From a bacterium (GTDB lineage Bacteria > JACRDZ01 > JAQUKH01), in contig JAQUKH010000006.1 in the NCBI GenBank assembly GCA_028719205.1, positions 1-64,000 of the forward strand: a stretch of 64,000 nucleotides of DNA. Reading direction: 5' to 3'. The notes under the pieces are model-generated. The model was not told the DNA's origin and ran no database searches. It saw only the letters and a list, made by a program, of their open reading frames with translations. A program made the translations under genes and the position numbers. This document shows positions 15,896 to 24,341 of this stretch, in pieces (the stretch's first letter is position 1; each line of letters begins with the position of its first letter).

Positions 15896-15928
15896 GATTC
15901 ATTTTTATATAAACAGAAAGGAGAAAAT

Positions 15929-16888
15929 ATGGATAGAAATTTAGCATTAGAATTTGTAAGGGTGACAGAGGCGGCAGCGTTAGGGTCCGCGAAATGGATG
16001 GGCCTTGGTAATGAAAAGGCCGCGGATCAGGCCGCGGTAGATTACATGCGCAGGGCTTTTTCAGCGATTAGTTTTGAAGGAACAGTGGTGATCGGGGAAG
16101 GAGAGAGAGATGAAGCTCCGATGCTTTATATCGGAGAAAAGATCGGTAAAGGCGGAGGCCCGAAACTTGATATTGCAATCGATCCTTTGGAGGGGACAAC
16201 ACTGACCGCTCAGGGCAGGGCAAATGCTATATCGGTGGTCGCTGCCGCGCCAAGCGGCCATTTTCTCAACGCGCCTGATACATATATGAAAAAAATTGCC
16301 GTTGGCCCCAATGCCGTGGGAGCCATAGATATTAACGCTTCAGTAAAAGATAATATTAAATCAGTTGCAAAAAAACTGGGACGAGATATAGAAGAGATCA
16401 CGGTAGTTATTCTAGATCGGGAACGCCATGCGGGAATTATTAATGAAGTCAGGGAAGCAGGAGCAAGGATCTGTTTGATCCAGGACGGGGATGTGGCGGC
16501 CGCGGTCGCTACAGCGTTTCCAAGTGATTCAGGGATCGAGATGCTTATAGGTATCGGAGGGGCACCGGAAGGTGTATTGGCCGCAGCGGCATTAAAATGT
16601 TTAGGCGGTGATATGCAGGGGCAGTTGAAACCCAGGAACGAAGAAGAAGTCCAGAGGGCTCACAAGATGGGTATCAAAAATATGGATAAAATATTTACAA
16701 TAAATGAATTAGCCAAAGGTGATGATATTATGTTCGCGGCTACCGGGGTAACTAACGGCTCATTCCTGAAAGGTGTCCGGCTTACGGCAGAGGGAGCAAT
16801 TACCCATTCTATAGTTATGCGTTCTAAAACAGGAACTATTCGTTATATCGAAGCTCATCATAAATTCTCGAGAAAACCGGTCTATTAA
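15929..16888 (+). CDS. glpX: Class II fructose-1,6-bisphosphatase
   Basis: A 319-residue GlpX-type phosphatase that removes the 1-phosphate of fructose-1,6-bisphosphate in gluconeogenesis. Seen: 'RVTEAAALGSAKWMGLGNEK' near the N-terminus, 'VVIGEGERDEAPMLYIGE' (metal-binding acidic residues), 'IDPLEGTTLTAQG' (lithium-sensitive phosphatase metal site), 'ILDRERHAGIINEVREAGAR' and 'GIGGAPEGVLAAAALKCLGG'. AAAGGAGA lies before the ATG at 15929; the longer frame starting in the repeat is rejected. With a PPi-type PFK in the window, GlpX gives the cell a dedicated gluconeogenic step. Confidence 0.95.
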   Translation: MDRNLALEFVRVTEAAALGSAKWMGLGNEKAADQAAVDYMRRAFSAISFEGTVVIGEGERDEAPMLYIGEKIGKGGGPKLDIAIDPLEGTTLTAQGRANAISVVAAAPSGHFLNAPDTYMKKIAVGPNAVGAIDINASVKDNIKSVAKKLGRDIEEITVVILDRERHAGIINEVREAGARICLIQDGDVAAAVATAFPSDSGIEMLIGIGGAPEGVLAAAALKCLGGDMQGQLKPRNEEEVQRAHKMGIKNMDKIFTINELAKGDDIMFAATGVTNGSFLKGVRLTAEGAITHSIVMRSKTGTIRYIEAHHKFSRKPVY

Positions 16889-16890
16889 AA

Positions 16891-16976
16891 AGCATAATGC
16901 ATGGAGCATAGAGCATGGCGTGTAAGATTGCCTTTAACTCTTTGCTCCATGCGCCATGCACCATGCACTATGCAAA
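16891..16976. repeat. GCATG-rich inverted repeat
   Basis: Two arms rich in GCATG/CATGC units (16891-16920 and 16940-16976) are imperfect reverse complements of each other (for example ATGCATGGAGCATAGAGCAT against TGCTCCATGCGCCATGCACC), separated by about 20 bp. The right arm runs into the lipM start codon. Confidence 0.65.
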
Positions 16977-17722
16977 AATCCTGGCGTTTGTTGCCGCTTG
17001 AAAAAAACAATCCCTATTGGAACATGGCTGTGGATGAGGCTGTCCTTATTTCTCAAAGCAGGGAGAGCCTTGCTCCAACTTTACGTTTTTATACCTGGGA
17101 TCCGCCGAGTGTGTCTTTAGGATATTTTCAGAAGATAACCGAAGAAGACAAAAAAAAATGGAAAAAATTAAAGATCCCTGTCGTACGCAGATTAAGCGGT
17201 GGCAGGGCTGTTTTTCATAATCATGATTTGACTTACAGTTTTATTATCAGAGAGAACCTTAATTTGCTTCCCAAGAATATTAGTGCCTCCTGCAATTTAA
17301 TAGGAGAATGTTTATGCCGGGGGCTAAAATCTTTTGGGATAGATCAAAAATTAACTGAAGTTAACAATACGTTAACATTAAATATTAAAAATAAAAACTG
17401 TTTTAATATTTTTTCCAAGGGTGAAATACTTATTAATAAACGTAAATTGGTCGGGAGCGCTCAGGTCAGGAAAAAAGGCGTTATTTTACAGCATGGGTCA
17501 ATATTAATGAATGATCTGCCTGTCTGGGAAAACACAGATCCATCAAAAATGATAACTCTTAAAGAAATTCTTGGACGGGAAATAAGATCCGAAGAAATTA
17601 TTCCTTTTATAGTTTCCGGATTTGAAAGTGTTTTTAATTCTAAATTTGAGGCCGGCTGTTTAACAGATGAAGAAAAGGTATTAGCAGTAGACTTGGAAAA
17701 CAAATACAAAGAACAACAATAA
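16970..17722 (+). CDS. lipM: Lipoyl/octanoyl transferase, LipM-like (LplA/LipM family)
   Basis: A 250-residue biotin/lipoyl-ligase-fold protein that attaches lipoyl or octanoyl groups to carrier domains of 2-oxoacid dehydrogenases or GcvH. 'PVVRRLSGGRAVFHNHDLTY' is the family's substrate-binding block, 'KRKLVGSAQVRKKGVILQHG' carries the conserved lysine, and 'NCFNIFSKGE' places a cysteine where LipM octanoyltransferases have their nucleophile. This favours octanoyl transfer from acyl carrier protein over ATP-dependent ligation. I choose ATG 16970 (MQKSWRLLPLEKNN); the longer frame from 16901 translates an intergenic repeat. Even the chosen ATG lies in that repeat. Confidence 0.82.
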   Translation: MQKSWRLLPLEKNNPYWNMAVDEAVLISQSRESLAPTLRFYTWDPPSVSLGYFQKITEEDKKKWKKLKIPVVRRLSGGRAVFHNHDLTYSFIIRENLNLLPKNISASCNLIGECLCRGLKSFGIDQKLTEVNNTLTLNIKNKNCFNIFSKGEILINKRKLVGSAQVRKKGVILQHGSILMNDLPVWENTDPSKMITLKEILGREIRSEEIIPFIVSGFESVFNSKFEAGCLTDEEKVLAVDLENKYKEQQ

Positions 17723-17723
17723 T

Positions 17724-18575
17724 ATGTCTTCTAATAACAAATGGTTCCTAATTCTATCCTCTCTTATGTTTGCCTTGATGACGATGTTTATCAAGGTGGT
17801 TTCAGGCACTATACCGGCAATTGAACTCCTTTTTTTCCGTTTTCTTGGAGGGGTGATAGGATGCCTATTAATAGATAGATCCTGTTATAAATTTAAAGCC
17901 GAAAATTTCAGCCCGATCTTTTTTAGAAGTTTTTACGGCGTAATAGCGACAATCGCGTTTTTTTACGCCCTGGATTATTCATCGATAAGCCGCGTTACGG
18001 TTTTACATCTTACATATCCGCTTTTTGAAGTTATTTTTTCACATTTCTGGATAAAGGAACGTTCGGAAAAATTTATTTATTTTTCCCTGCCAATATCATT
18101 CCTTGGTGTTTATCTTATTACTAATCCTGAATTGGGGATCAATAAAGGTGATGTTTTAAGCCTTTTGTCAGGAATTTTTGCGGGGCTTGCGATCATCGGT
18201 GTCCGTATTTCAAGGAAAGACGATTCAGCCGCGACAGTTTATTTTTATTTCAGCCTTTTTGGTGTGTTAATTACCGGTATTCCGGCTGTTTATAACTGGG
18301 TAACTCCGCCGGTTTCAAGTTTGATCCCTGTTATCCTTGTAGTTTTATTCGGAGGATTAGGACAGGTTGTTATGTCTTATGCCTATAAGTTTTGCAAGGT
18401 AGGTGAAGGAAGCATTATTTCCCTTCTGCATATTGTTTTCAGCAATATCCTGGGTTTCATGTTTTTAAAAGAAATAATTACCATGCGTCTTTTACTGGGA
18501 GAACTGTTAGTTTTTACCTCGATATTTTTGATCTTTCTGAAAAAGAAGGAAGATAAAGAGTTATATTTAGAATAA
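17724..18575 (+). CDS. DMT/EamA-family transporter
   Basis: A 283-residue integral membrane protein with about ten hydrophobic segments in two repeated halves, the EamA layout. The first half begins 'FLILSSLMFALMTMFIKVVS' and contains 'LLFFRFLGGVIGCLL'; a later '...LHIVFSNILGFMFLKEII' block matches the second-half EamA signature. Transporters of this family export or import small metabolites, and the substrate cannot be predicted. It begins 1 bp after the lipM stop, so it is probably cotranscribed with the metabolic operon. Confidence 0.88.
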   Translation: MSSNNKWFLILSSLMFALMTMFIKVVSGTIPAIELLFFRFLGGVIGCLLIDRSCYKFKAENFSPIFFRSFYGVIATIAFFYALDYSSISRVTVLHLTYPLFEVIFSHFWIKERSEKFIYFSLPISFLGVYLITNPELGINKGDVLSLLSGIFAGLAIIGVRISRKDDSAATVYFYFSLFGVLITGIPAVYNWVTPPVSSLIPVILVVLFGGLGQVVMSYAYKFCKVGEGSIISLLHIVFSNILGFMFLKEIITMRLLLGELLVFTSIFLIFLKKKEDKELYLE

Positions 18576-18579
18576 AGTA

Positions 18580-18588
18580 TGGTAAAAT
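18580..18588 (+). promoter_or_regulatory. Extended -10 promoter for yifB
   Basis: TGGTAAAAT (18580-18588) is a TG-N extended -10. It ends 6 nt before the yifB ATG at 18595 and there is no Shine-Dalgarno sequence, so a leaderless mRNA is predicted. No good -35 was found. Confidence 0.45.
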
Positions 18589-18594
18589 AAAAAG

Positions 18595-20136
18595 ATGTTA
18601 TCAATTATTAATAGCTGTGCTGTTTTTGGAATAGAAAGTTATCTGGTCCGGGTTGAGGTGGATATTGCCGGAGGCCTGCCGAGCTATTCTACGGTTGGGT
18701 TGCCGGACGCGGCGGTCAAGGAAAGCAAGGACCGGGTAAAGGCGGCGATAAAGAACTCGGATTTTGAATTCCCGAGCAAAAGGATCACGGTCAACCTCTC
18801 GCCGGCGGATGTGAAAAAAGAGGGGCCTGATTTTGACCTGCCGATTGCTATCGGGATCCTTGTGGCCACGGGCCAGCTAAAATCAGAAAAAATAAAAGAA
18901 TACGCGATCCTCGGAGAACTTTCACTAGACGGCACGGTGCAAAAAATTAACGGTGCTCTGCCTGTCGCTTTGGGAATAAAAAGAGAAGGTTTAAAAGGAA
19001 TAATTTTACCTCATGCCAATTCTGATGAGGCCGGCGTAGTTGAGGGTATTGAAGTTATTCCCGTAAAAGACCTTTTTGAAACTGTTAAATTTCTTGAAGG
19101 CGAAAAAAATATTTCGCCTCACAAGGTTGATCTGAATGAGATATTTGATAACAGCAGAAATTATGAACTGGATTTTTCCGATGTTAAGGGCCAGGAGCAG
19201 GCAAAGAGGGCTTTAGAGGTAGCGGCGGCCGGCGGGCATAATGTTATTATGGTTGGCCCCCCGGGTTCAGGAAAGACCATGCTGGCCCAGCGTTTCCCGA
19301 CGATCCTGCCGGATTTTAGTTTAGATGAGGCTTTGGAAACGACCAAGATTCACAGTGTGGCGGGAATACTGGCCTCCGAAAAAGGGCTGATAGCGGTACG
19401 GCCTTTCCGGTCGCCGCATCATACCATATCAAGTATAGCGCTGACAGGCGGCGGACAGTATCCGAGGCCTGGCGAGGTAAGCCTCGCGCATCACGGGGTG
19501 TTATTTTTGGATGAACTTCCTGAATTTCACCGGAGCGTATTAGAAGTTTTGCGCCAGCCATTAGAGGATGGCGTTGTTACAATTTCCCGCGCGGCGGCTT
19601 CATTGACATATCCCGCGAGGTTTATGCTGACCGCGGCGATGAATCCCTGCCCCTGCGGATATTATGGTGACTCATTCCATGAATGCAGGTGCACGCCAAA
19701 CCAGATCCACAGGTACCGCTCAAAAGTTTCAGGCCCTTTATTGGATAGAATTGATATTCATCTGGATGTTCCCGCGGTGAAATTTAAAGATATATCAAGC
19801 AAAGCTCCTGCTGAGAGTTCAGCGGATATAAAGCTAAGGATAAATAAAGCAAGGAATATCCAGAAAGACCGTTTCAAAAACCACAAGAAAAAGGTTTTCT
19901 GCAACTCCCATATGGGCCATAAAGATATTAAAAAATATTGTGAAATAGATGAGACCTCACTAAACCTTCTCAAAGAAGCCATCCAGAAAATGGGTTTCTC
20001 CGCCCGCGCCTACGACCGCATCCTGAAAGTCTCCCGCACGATCGCGGATCTGGATGGAATAGAGAACATTCGGCAGGATCATATCTTAGAGGCTATTCAA
20101 TATAGGAGTTTGGATAGGGGGGAGAATAAATTTTAG
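18595..20136 (+). CDS. yifB: YifB/ComM family Mg-chelatase-like AAA+ ATPase
   Basis: A 513-residue cytoplasmic ATPase. N-terminal ChlI domain (residues 1-170, starting '[20 protein letters not shown]' with '[18 protein letters not shown]'); central Mg-chelatase-type AAA+ module with Walker A '[15 protein letters not shown]' near 220 and Walker B/sensor region '[13 protein letters not shown]'; a cysteine cluster '[10 protein letters not shown]'; and a C-terminal Mg-chelatase subdomain ('[20 protein letters not shown]'). ComM of the same family is a hexameric helicase that promotes branch migration during natural transformation. Full length and apparently intact. A diverged partial copy of its 3' end lies 2 kb downstream. 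Confidence 0.93.
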   Translation: MLSIINSCAVFGIESYLVRVEVDIAGGLPSYSTVGLPDAAVKESKDRVKAAIKNSDFEFPSKRITVNLSPADVKKEGPDFDLPIAIGILVATGQLKSEKIKEYAILGELSLDGTVQKINGALPVALGIKREGLKGIILPHANSDEAGVVEGIEVIPVKDLFETVKFLEGEKNISPHKVDLNEIFDNSRNYELDFSDVKGQEQAKRALEVAAAGGHNVIMVGPPGSGKTMLAQRFPTILPDFSLDEALETTKIHSVAGILASEKGLIAVRPFRSPHHTISSIALTGGGQYPRPGEVSLAHHGVLFLDELPEFHRSVLEVLRQPLEDGVVTISRAAASLTYPARFMLTAAMNPCPCGYYGDSFHECRCTPNQIHRYRSKVSGPLLDRIDIHLDVPAVKFKDISSKAPAESSADIKLRINKARNIQKDRFKNHKKKVFCNSHMGHKDIKKYCEIDETSLNLLKEAIQKMGFSARAYDRILKVSRTIADLDGIENIRQDHILEAIQYRSLDRGENKF

Positions 20137-20238
20137 GCTATTGATTTATTCATTAGTTGAATCATTTAGCGGTATAGATTACAATGGTGGCAATGAAATG
20201 AGGAAAAAAGAGAACGAATTGGAAGTAAGGGGGGAAAT

Positions 20239-20853
20239 ATGAAAAAGTCAATAAATTTTGCGGTTTTGATACTGTTTGTTTTTTCATTAGGGGCTAAAAT
20301 AGAAGCAGTGGGAGAAAGTAAAAAGGCAGAGGAAGCCAAAAAATATAGTGCTACACTTTCTCAGGCTTTGATCCAAACAGAAAATTCATCATTTAAACAA
20401 TTTGGCCCCGATGGTAAACCGTATATTCATGGGGATTCAAAATATTGTGGAATAGGAAATATTAGTTTAACACAGAATCCGAATGGTATAGATGTATGGG
20501 TTACTAATGACAAAGGAGAAAAAATTCACATTGTTGCTACAAAAGAAGAAATAGAGAATGATATATATAAAAATATTGAAGGTAGTCTTGCCAAGTTTAA
20601 AGACGCTCTAGAAAATGTGGAATGGACTTATGATCAAAAAAACATAACTATATCAGATGAAGAAAAGGCTGCGATTACGTATAGTGAGTATATTGGAGGA
20701 GCATGCAGCCGATGGAAAATAGATGTACGCCCAGATGAAAGTTATTGGCGTGAAAAAGCTAAAATAGATATAACCAATACCTCAAATACTATATTGGATA
20801 TATTAAATCGTAAATCCAATTACATGAAAAATTATGGAATATTGGATAAATGA
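20239..20853 (+). CDS. Secreted protein of unknown function
   Basis: A 204-residue protein. A signal peptide (MKKSINFAVLILFVFSLGAK) is followed by a lysine/glutamate-rich, mostly hydrophilic body. Residues about 50-75 contain 'QFGPDGKPYIHGDSKYCGIG' and a second cysteine occurs in 'YIGGACSRWKID', so a disulfide is possible after export. No family recognised. The ribosome site AAGGGGGGAAAT is good. It lies in the segment between yifB and the second copy of the yifB 3' end, together with the AT-rich propeller gene 25 bp downstream; they probably form one imported unit. Confidence 0.7.
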   Translation: MKKSINFAVLILFVFSLGAKIEAVGESKKAEEAKKYSATLSQALIQTENSSFKQFGPDGKPYIHGDSKYCGIGNISLTQNPNGIDVWVTNDKGEKIHIVATKEEIENDIYKNIEGSLAKFKDALENVEWTYDQKNITISDEEKAAITYSEYIGGACSRWKIDVRPDESYWREKAKIDITNTSNTILDILNRKSNYMKNYGILDK

Positions 20854-20877
20854 AAATAATTTATTAGGAGAGCAACA

Positions 20878-21957
20878 ATGAAAAATATATTAAGGAATCT
20901 AAAAAAGATTATTAAAAATATTTTTAAAATATTTTCGGGATTAATTCTAATATTATTTTTAGTATCTAATGCAAATGCCCAATTGATTGGGTACACTTTT
21001 AATGATAATGGGAAAATATATGAAATTGATTTCGGATCTTGCAAAATTTTAAGAGAAATGAATGTTGGGAGATCAATGGATGCTGCAAAAATAATCTATG
21101 ATAAAAATAACATTAAAAGTTATATTGTTTTCAATAGTTATGAAATTATAATTGTTAATTTGATAGATTTTAAAATTGAAAAAACAATCAAATCACCGGA
21201 TTTATATAAATTTTCAAGGGCTACTCCTATATTTTTAAATTTAATAAAAAATCAAATATACATTGAAACAAAAAAAATTATAGATGTAAATAAAAAGCAA
21301 GAAGAACATCGACTTCTTTCTTATAACACTAACGATTATTCCTATTCCGAAGTTGATAATAAATTTTTTAGATATTATCAATTTACATCTGACGGAAAAT
21401 ATTTATATCGAATTTGGGACAATAGTGATATTAAAAAAATAGAGAAAAGAAGTACTAGTAATTTCGAATTAATAAATACTTTTCACCTCCCGGAAATTCC
21501 CAAAATTGATGATATTGAAAGTTTCATTTTATCTCCCGATAATAAAAAAATTTATATAAATGGATTTTTAAGGCAGGATTCTTATAAATGCTATGAATTT
21601 GTTTTAGATGCAACAAATGGAAACTTATTAAATTTTTTAACATTTGAGGAACATGTAGCCGCTATTTCTGAAGAAGCTAAGTATTTATATACGACAAAAA
21701 TAGATACTGCAACTTCAAATTTTGTTCTTAAAAAAATAAATACTGATAATTTTTCCCAAGAAGAAATACCTATCGTATCTGACCATATTACTGTTGATAA
21801 CATTTCTATATCGCCCGATGGGTCGGTTTTATTGATAGGCAGCGACAGTGATGTTAAAAATCCTAAAGGATATGTTACAGTAGTAGATCTAAAAGAGAGA
21901 AAAATTAAAGGGCAAATTGAATTAGAGACATTCCCAATTGCAATTTATTTCGAATAA
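20878..21957 (+). CDS. Exported beta-propeller (YVTN-like) protein, AT-rich
   Basis: A 359-residue protein with a long basic N-region and hydrophobic helix (about residues 18-35, ending NANAQ), consistent with a signal peptide or anchor. The body carries repeated blade-like motifs such as 'FILSPDNKKIYINGF', 'YVFNS'-type strands and 'ISISPDGSVLLIGSDSDVKN' followed by 'GYVTVVDLKERKIKGQI', typical of YVTN/lactonase-like propellers that act as binding scaffolds outside the cytoplasm. Its DNA is visibly richer in A/T, with long A runs, than the housekeeping genes around it, which points to recent acquisition. GGAGAG precedes the ATG. Confidence 0.65.
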   Translation: MKNILRNLKKIIKNIFKIFSGLILILFLVSNANAQLIGYTFNDNGKIYEIDFGSCKILREMNVGRSMDAAKIIYDKNNIKSYIVFNSYEIIIVNLIDFKIEKTIKSPDLYKFSRATPIFLNLIKNQIYIETKKIIDVNKKQEEHRLLSYNTNDYSYSEVDNKFFRYYQFTSDGKYLYRIWDNSDIKKIEKRSTSNFELINTFHLPEIPKIDDIESFILSPDNKKIYINGFLRQDSYKCYEFVLDATNGNLLNFLTFEEHVAAISEEAKYLYTTKIDTATSNFVLKKINTDNFSQEEIPIVSDHITVDNISISPDGSVLLIGSDSDVKNPKGYVTVVDLKERKIKGQIELETFPIAIYFE

Positions 21958-22102
21958 TGAAATAAAAATAGCCTACTTTTTTGTGAGCCTATCTAGCTTA
22001 AATTGAACCATTTGTTAATAGGGAGCAGTATAAATAAGGACAATTAACCTTCCTCTCAAAACCTTATTGATTAAAAATAATTGCGATTAAAAAGATAAAA
22101 TA

Positions 22103-22286
22103 GATAGAATTGACATTCATTTAGATGTTCCCGCGGTAAAATTTAAGGACATATCAAGTAAAATCCCGGCCGAAAGTTCCGCGGATATAAAGTTAAGGAT
22201 AAATAAAGCAAGGAACGTATTCAGCAGAATCATATTTTAGAAGCTATCCAATATCGGAGTTTAGATAGGGGTGAGAATAAATTTTA
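22103..22286 (+). pseudogene. Diverged partial copy of the yifB 3' end
   Basis: Bases 22103-22215 match yifB 19744-19856 with 15 differences that I count, and 22219-22286 match 20068-20135 with 8 differences; about 211 bp in between are missing. In the first block nearly all changes are synonymous (only one codon, GCT to ATC, alters the residue). So this copy diverged while still under selection as a gene, and was broken later. The frame now ends in TAG soon after the junction. It bounds the two-gene cassette on the right, as yifB does on the left. Confidence 0.88.
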
Positions 22287-22370
22287 AAAATAATTTCTGT
22301 CTCTTTATCTGGGCCAAAAAACTTTTGTGTTCATTCCAGAAATCGGTTTTCGGCAAAATATGGAATTTAT

Positions 22371-22760
22371 CTATGTTTTAAAATTAGAATTTTCCGCGAA
22401 ACGGTCTATGACCTCTTTTACATTATTATCTATTCTTTCAAAAAAAGTGGCTATTCCATAAATCGGATTTTTTTTATATCCAGCATTATATTGCCTGTCT
22501 TCATCTATCCGGCATACCTTACCTAAACAATTAACTGGTTCATTAATAAAAGGCAGTTTAATGTTTAATTCTATTCTTGTATTTACAGGGATTTTTTTAT
22601 TAAAATTAAAACATATCCCGCTTGAGCTCAAATTTTTTATTGTTACCATATGCCACTTGGAAAGATCATCACAGAATGCTATTTCTCCACTAATACGAAA
22701 TCTTACAATAAACAATTTTTGAATTCTCTTAGCTCTTTTAGGTAAAATTAAAGGTTCCAT
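22371..22760 (-). CDS. PilZ-like domain protein
   Basis: A 129-residue single-domain protein. 'KRAKRIQKLFIVRFRISGE' at the N-terminus and 'VTIKNLSSSGICFNFNKKIP' match the layout of the PilZ c-di-GMP-binding fold (arginine-bearing N-terminal loop, then D/N-x-S-x-x-G). Here the usual Asp is Asn, and the arginine motif is irregular, so ligand binding is uncertain. The C-terminal half has 'VNCLGKVCRIDED' and a closing helix, as expected. It has its own strong promoter (22809-22837). An HD-GYP phosphodiesterase gene lies 1.6 kb away, suggesting a local second-messenger theme. Confidence 0.75.
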   Translation of the reverse strand: MEPLILPKRAKRIQKLFIVRFRISGEIAFCDDLSKWHMVTIKNLSSSGICFNFNKKIPVNTRIELNIKLPFINEPVNCLGKVCRIDEDRQYNAGYKKNPIYGIATFFERIDNNVKEVIDRFAENSNFKT

Positions 22761-22808
22761 AGGTATCTATTATAAAACAAAAAAGATAAAAAAAGTGATT
22801 TAATGAAA

Positions 22809-22837
22809 ATTTTATCAAACAATAACGTTTGTGTCAA
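22809..22837 (-). promoter_or_regulatory. Sigma-70-like promoter for the PilZ-like gene
   Basis: On the minus strand TTGACA (22837-22832), 17 nt, TAAAAT (22814-22809); a start near 22802 leaves about 42 nt of leader. Confidence 0.75.
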
Positions 22838-23033
22838 TTGTATCAGCAATATTAAAATGTTTGATTTACCCCTTCAAATCAAAAGCTTATCCAATTTCCT
22901 TTGACTCAGATTCAAGAGTTGTCTCTGATAAATAATTTTCTCACTAAGGGTTTTTTTCTGGTAAAATGTTTTCCGGCGTATAAACAGGAAATTTAATTAT
23001 TTTGGGAATAAAGGGCAAAATGGAAATACAGGT

Positions 23034-23897
23034 ATGATAAATATCACCAAACATAAGAAGGCTGAGGACGACATAAAGGAGTCCGAAGAGATATTTGAAA
23101 GCGTGGTGGATAATATCGGTATTGGTGTATCGCTCATCAGTCCGGCTATGGAGATATTATCCATGAATAAACAAATGAAAAAATGGTTCCCGGATATTGA
23201 TGTTACCAAAAAGCCGGTTTGCTATCGAGCTTTTAATAAACCACCGAAAAAAATTATCTGCCATTATTGCCCAACCCATAAGACCTTAAAAAACGGACAG
23301 GTTTATGAGTCTATTACTGAAACTCCCGCAGGCGGCAAAATTATTAATTATAGAATAATTTCTTCCGCGATTAAAAATAAAGAAGGGAAGATCATTGCGG
23401 CGATAGAGATGGTGGAAGATATTACTAGGCGCAAGGAAGTAGAAGATGCCCTGAAAAAGTCTAAGGAAGAATTGCGTAAACAAAAATTGGTTTTGGAACA
23501 GAAAAATTTAGCCCTGAAAGAAATGCTGGAGCATATTGAGAGAACAAAAATTGATATGAAAGAAAACATAGCAATTAATGTAAATGAAATATTACTGCCA
23601 ATTTTAAAAAAACTGAAAATAAAAGGAGCATCCTCTAAGTATACTAATTTACTCCAATACCATTTAGAAACCTTAGTTTCTTCTTTTGGTTATAAAATTA
23701 CAGAAAAAAACACTAAATTAACAACCCGGGAAATTGAGATCTGCAACATTTTAAAAGGTGGTCTTACAAGTAAAGATGCCTCTGAACTTTTAAATATTTC
23801 TCGCCAGACAATTGAAAAACACCGCAAAAATATAAGAAAAAAGTTAAACATATCTAATGAAAAGGTTAATTTAATTTCTTTTCTGCAAAGACTCTAG
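23034..23897 (+). CDS. PAS domain-LuxR-type transcription regulator, probably 5'-truncated
   Basis: A 287-residue regulator. A PAS domain (about 20-135) carries cysteines in 'KPVCYRAFNKPPKKIICHYC' followed by PTHKTL (C-x12-C-x2-C). A coiled linker (about 140-190) leads to a C-terminal LuxR helix-turn-helix: 'LTTREIEICNILKGGLTSKD' and 'ISRQTIEKHRKNIRKKLNI'. The first residues (INITKHKKAEDDIKESEE) look like the tail of a preceding PAS domain, and the frame stays open upstream to 22965 with PAS-like sequence (NYFGNKGQNGNTG) but no good start. The gene therefore seems to be the remainder of a longer multi-PAS sensor, and translation from 23034 has only a weak ribosome site. Confidence 0.8.
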   Translation: MINITKHKKAEDDIKESEEIFESVVDNIGIGVSLISPAMEILSMNKQMKKWFPDIDVTKKPVCYRAFNKPPKKIICHYCPTHKTLKNGQVYESITETPAGGKIINYRIISSAIKNKEGKIIAAIEMVEDITRRKEVEDALKKSKEELRKQKLVLEQKNLALKEMLEHIERTKIDMKENIAINVNEILLPILKKLKIKGASSKYTNLLQYHLETLVSSFGYKITEKNTKLTTREIEICNILKGGLTSKDASELLNISRQTIEKHRKNIRKKLNISNEKVNLISFLQRL

Positions 23898-23979
23898 CTA
23901 AAAAATATAAAAATCTACCCTAGCCTCTTTATATATTATGGGTATTATCTATACCCATTATGTAACCATTAAAACCCTG

Positions 23980-24008
23980 TTGATGTTTCTAAATTAATAA
24001 AATAGAAT
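23980..24008 (+). promoter_or_regulatory. Promoter for the CBM48 protein gene
   Basis: TTGATG (23980-23985), 17 nt, TAGAAT (24003-24008). An 8-bp inverted repeat, ATGGGTAT/ATACCCAT with a 5-nt loop (23938-23958), lies just upstream and could be an operator. The adjacent LuxR-type regulator is an obvious candidate binder, but this is inference. Confidence 0.55.
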
Positions 24009-24047
24009 CTTATAGTTATAATTAAAATCATATAAGGAGGTAAGGTT

Positions 24048-24332
24048 ATGGCAAAGAAATTATTCAGCAAAAAGAAAAAAGTTTTATTTCTGCTTAATGC
24101 CCCTGACGCGAAAGAAGTATTATTAACGGGTGATTTTAATTCGTGGAAAGAAGCCGGGCTAAAAATGGAAAAGGGTAATAATGGGGAATGGAGTACAGAA
24201 GTAAATCTTGAACCGGGTAGATATGAGTATAAATTTATTGTTGATGGCCAGTGGTGGACAGATCCTTTAAATACTAGTACCGTTACAAATTCAGTTGGCT
24301 CATTAAATTCATTAAAAGAAGTAATTTCCTGA
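24048..24332 (+). CDS. Stand-alone CBM48/AMPK-type glycogen-binding domain protein
   Basis: A 94-residue protein that is essentially one carbohydrate-binding module: after a basic N-terminus (MAKKLFSKKKK), 'VLFLLNAPDAKEVLLTGDFN' and SWKEAGLKM, 'NLEPGRYEYKFIVDGQWWTD' and the closing strand follow the CBM48 pattern found in AMPK-beta and glycogen-branching enzymes. The aromatic residues of 'DFNSW' and 'GQWW' would stack on alpha-glucan. There is no enzyme domain, so it may tether partner proteins to glycogen or act as a sensor subunit. AAGGAGG precedes the ATG. It is convergent with the HD-GYP gene, with 9 bp between stops. Confidence 0.85.
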   Translation: MAKKLFSKKKKVLFLLNAPDAKEVLLTGDFNSWKEAGLKMEKGNNGEWSTEVNLEPGRYEYKFIVDGQWWTDPLNTSTVTNSVGSLNSLKEVIS

Positions 24333-24341
24333 TTCTCTGTT

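Noticed and set aside
15842-15928. Longer glpX N-terminus starting at 15842
   Set aside because: It overlaps the fumarase end and a repeat, while ATG 15929 has a clear ribosome site and the family's start.
16901-16969. Longer lipM N-terminus starting at 16901
   Set aside because: The extra 23 residues are translated from a GCATG-rich inverted repeat and are not family-like.
20239-22290. Composite transposon or integron cassette
   Set aside because: No transposase, integrase, tRNA or attachment core was seen; the boundary is a gene 3' end, so recombination is more likely.
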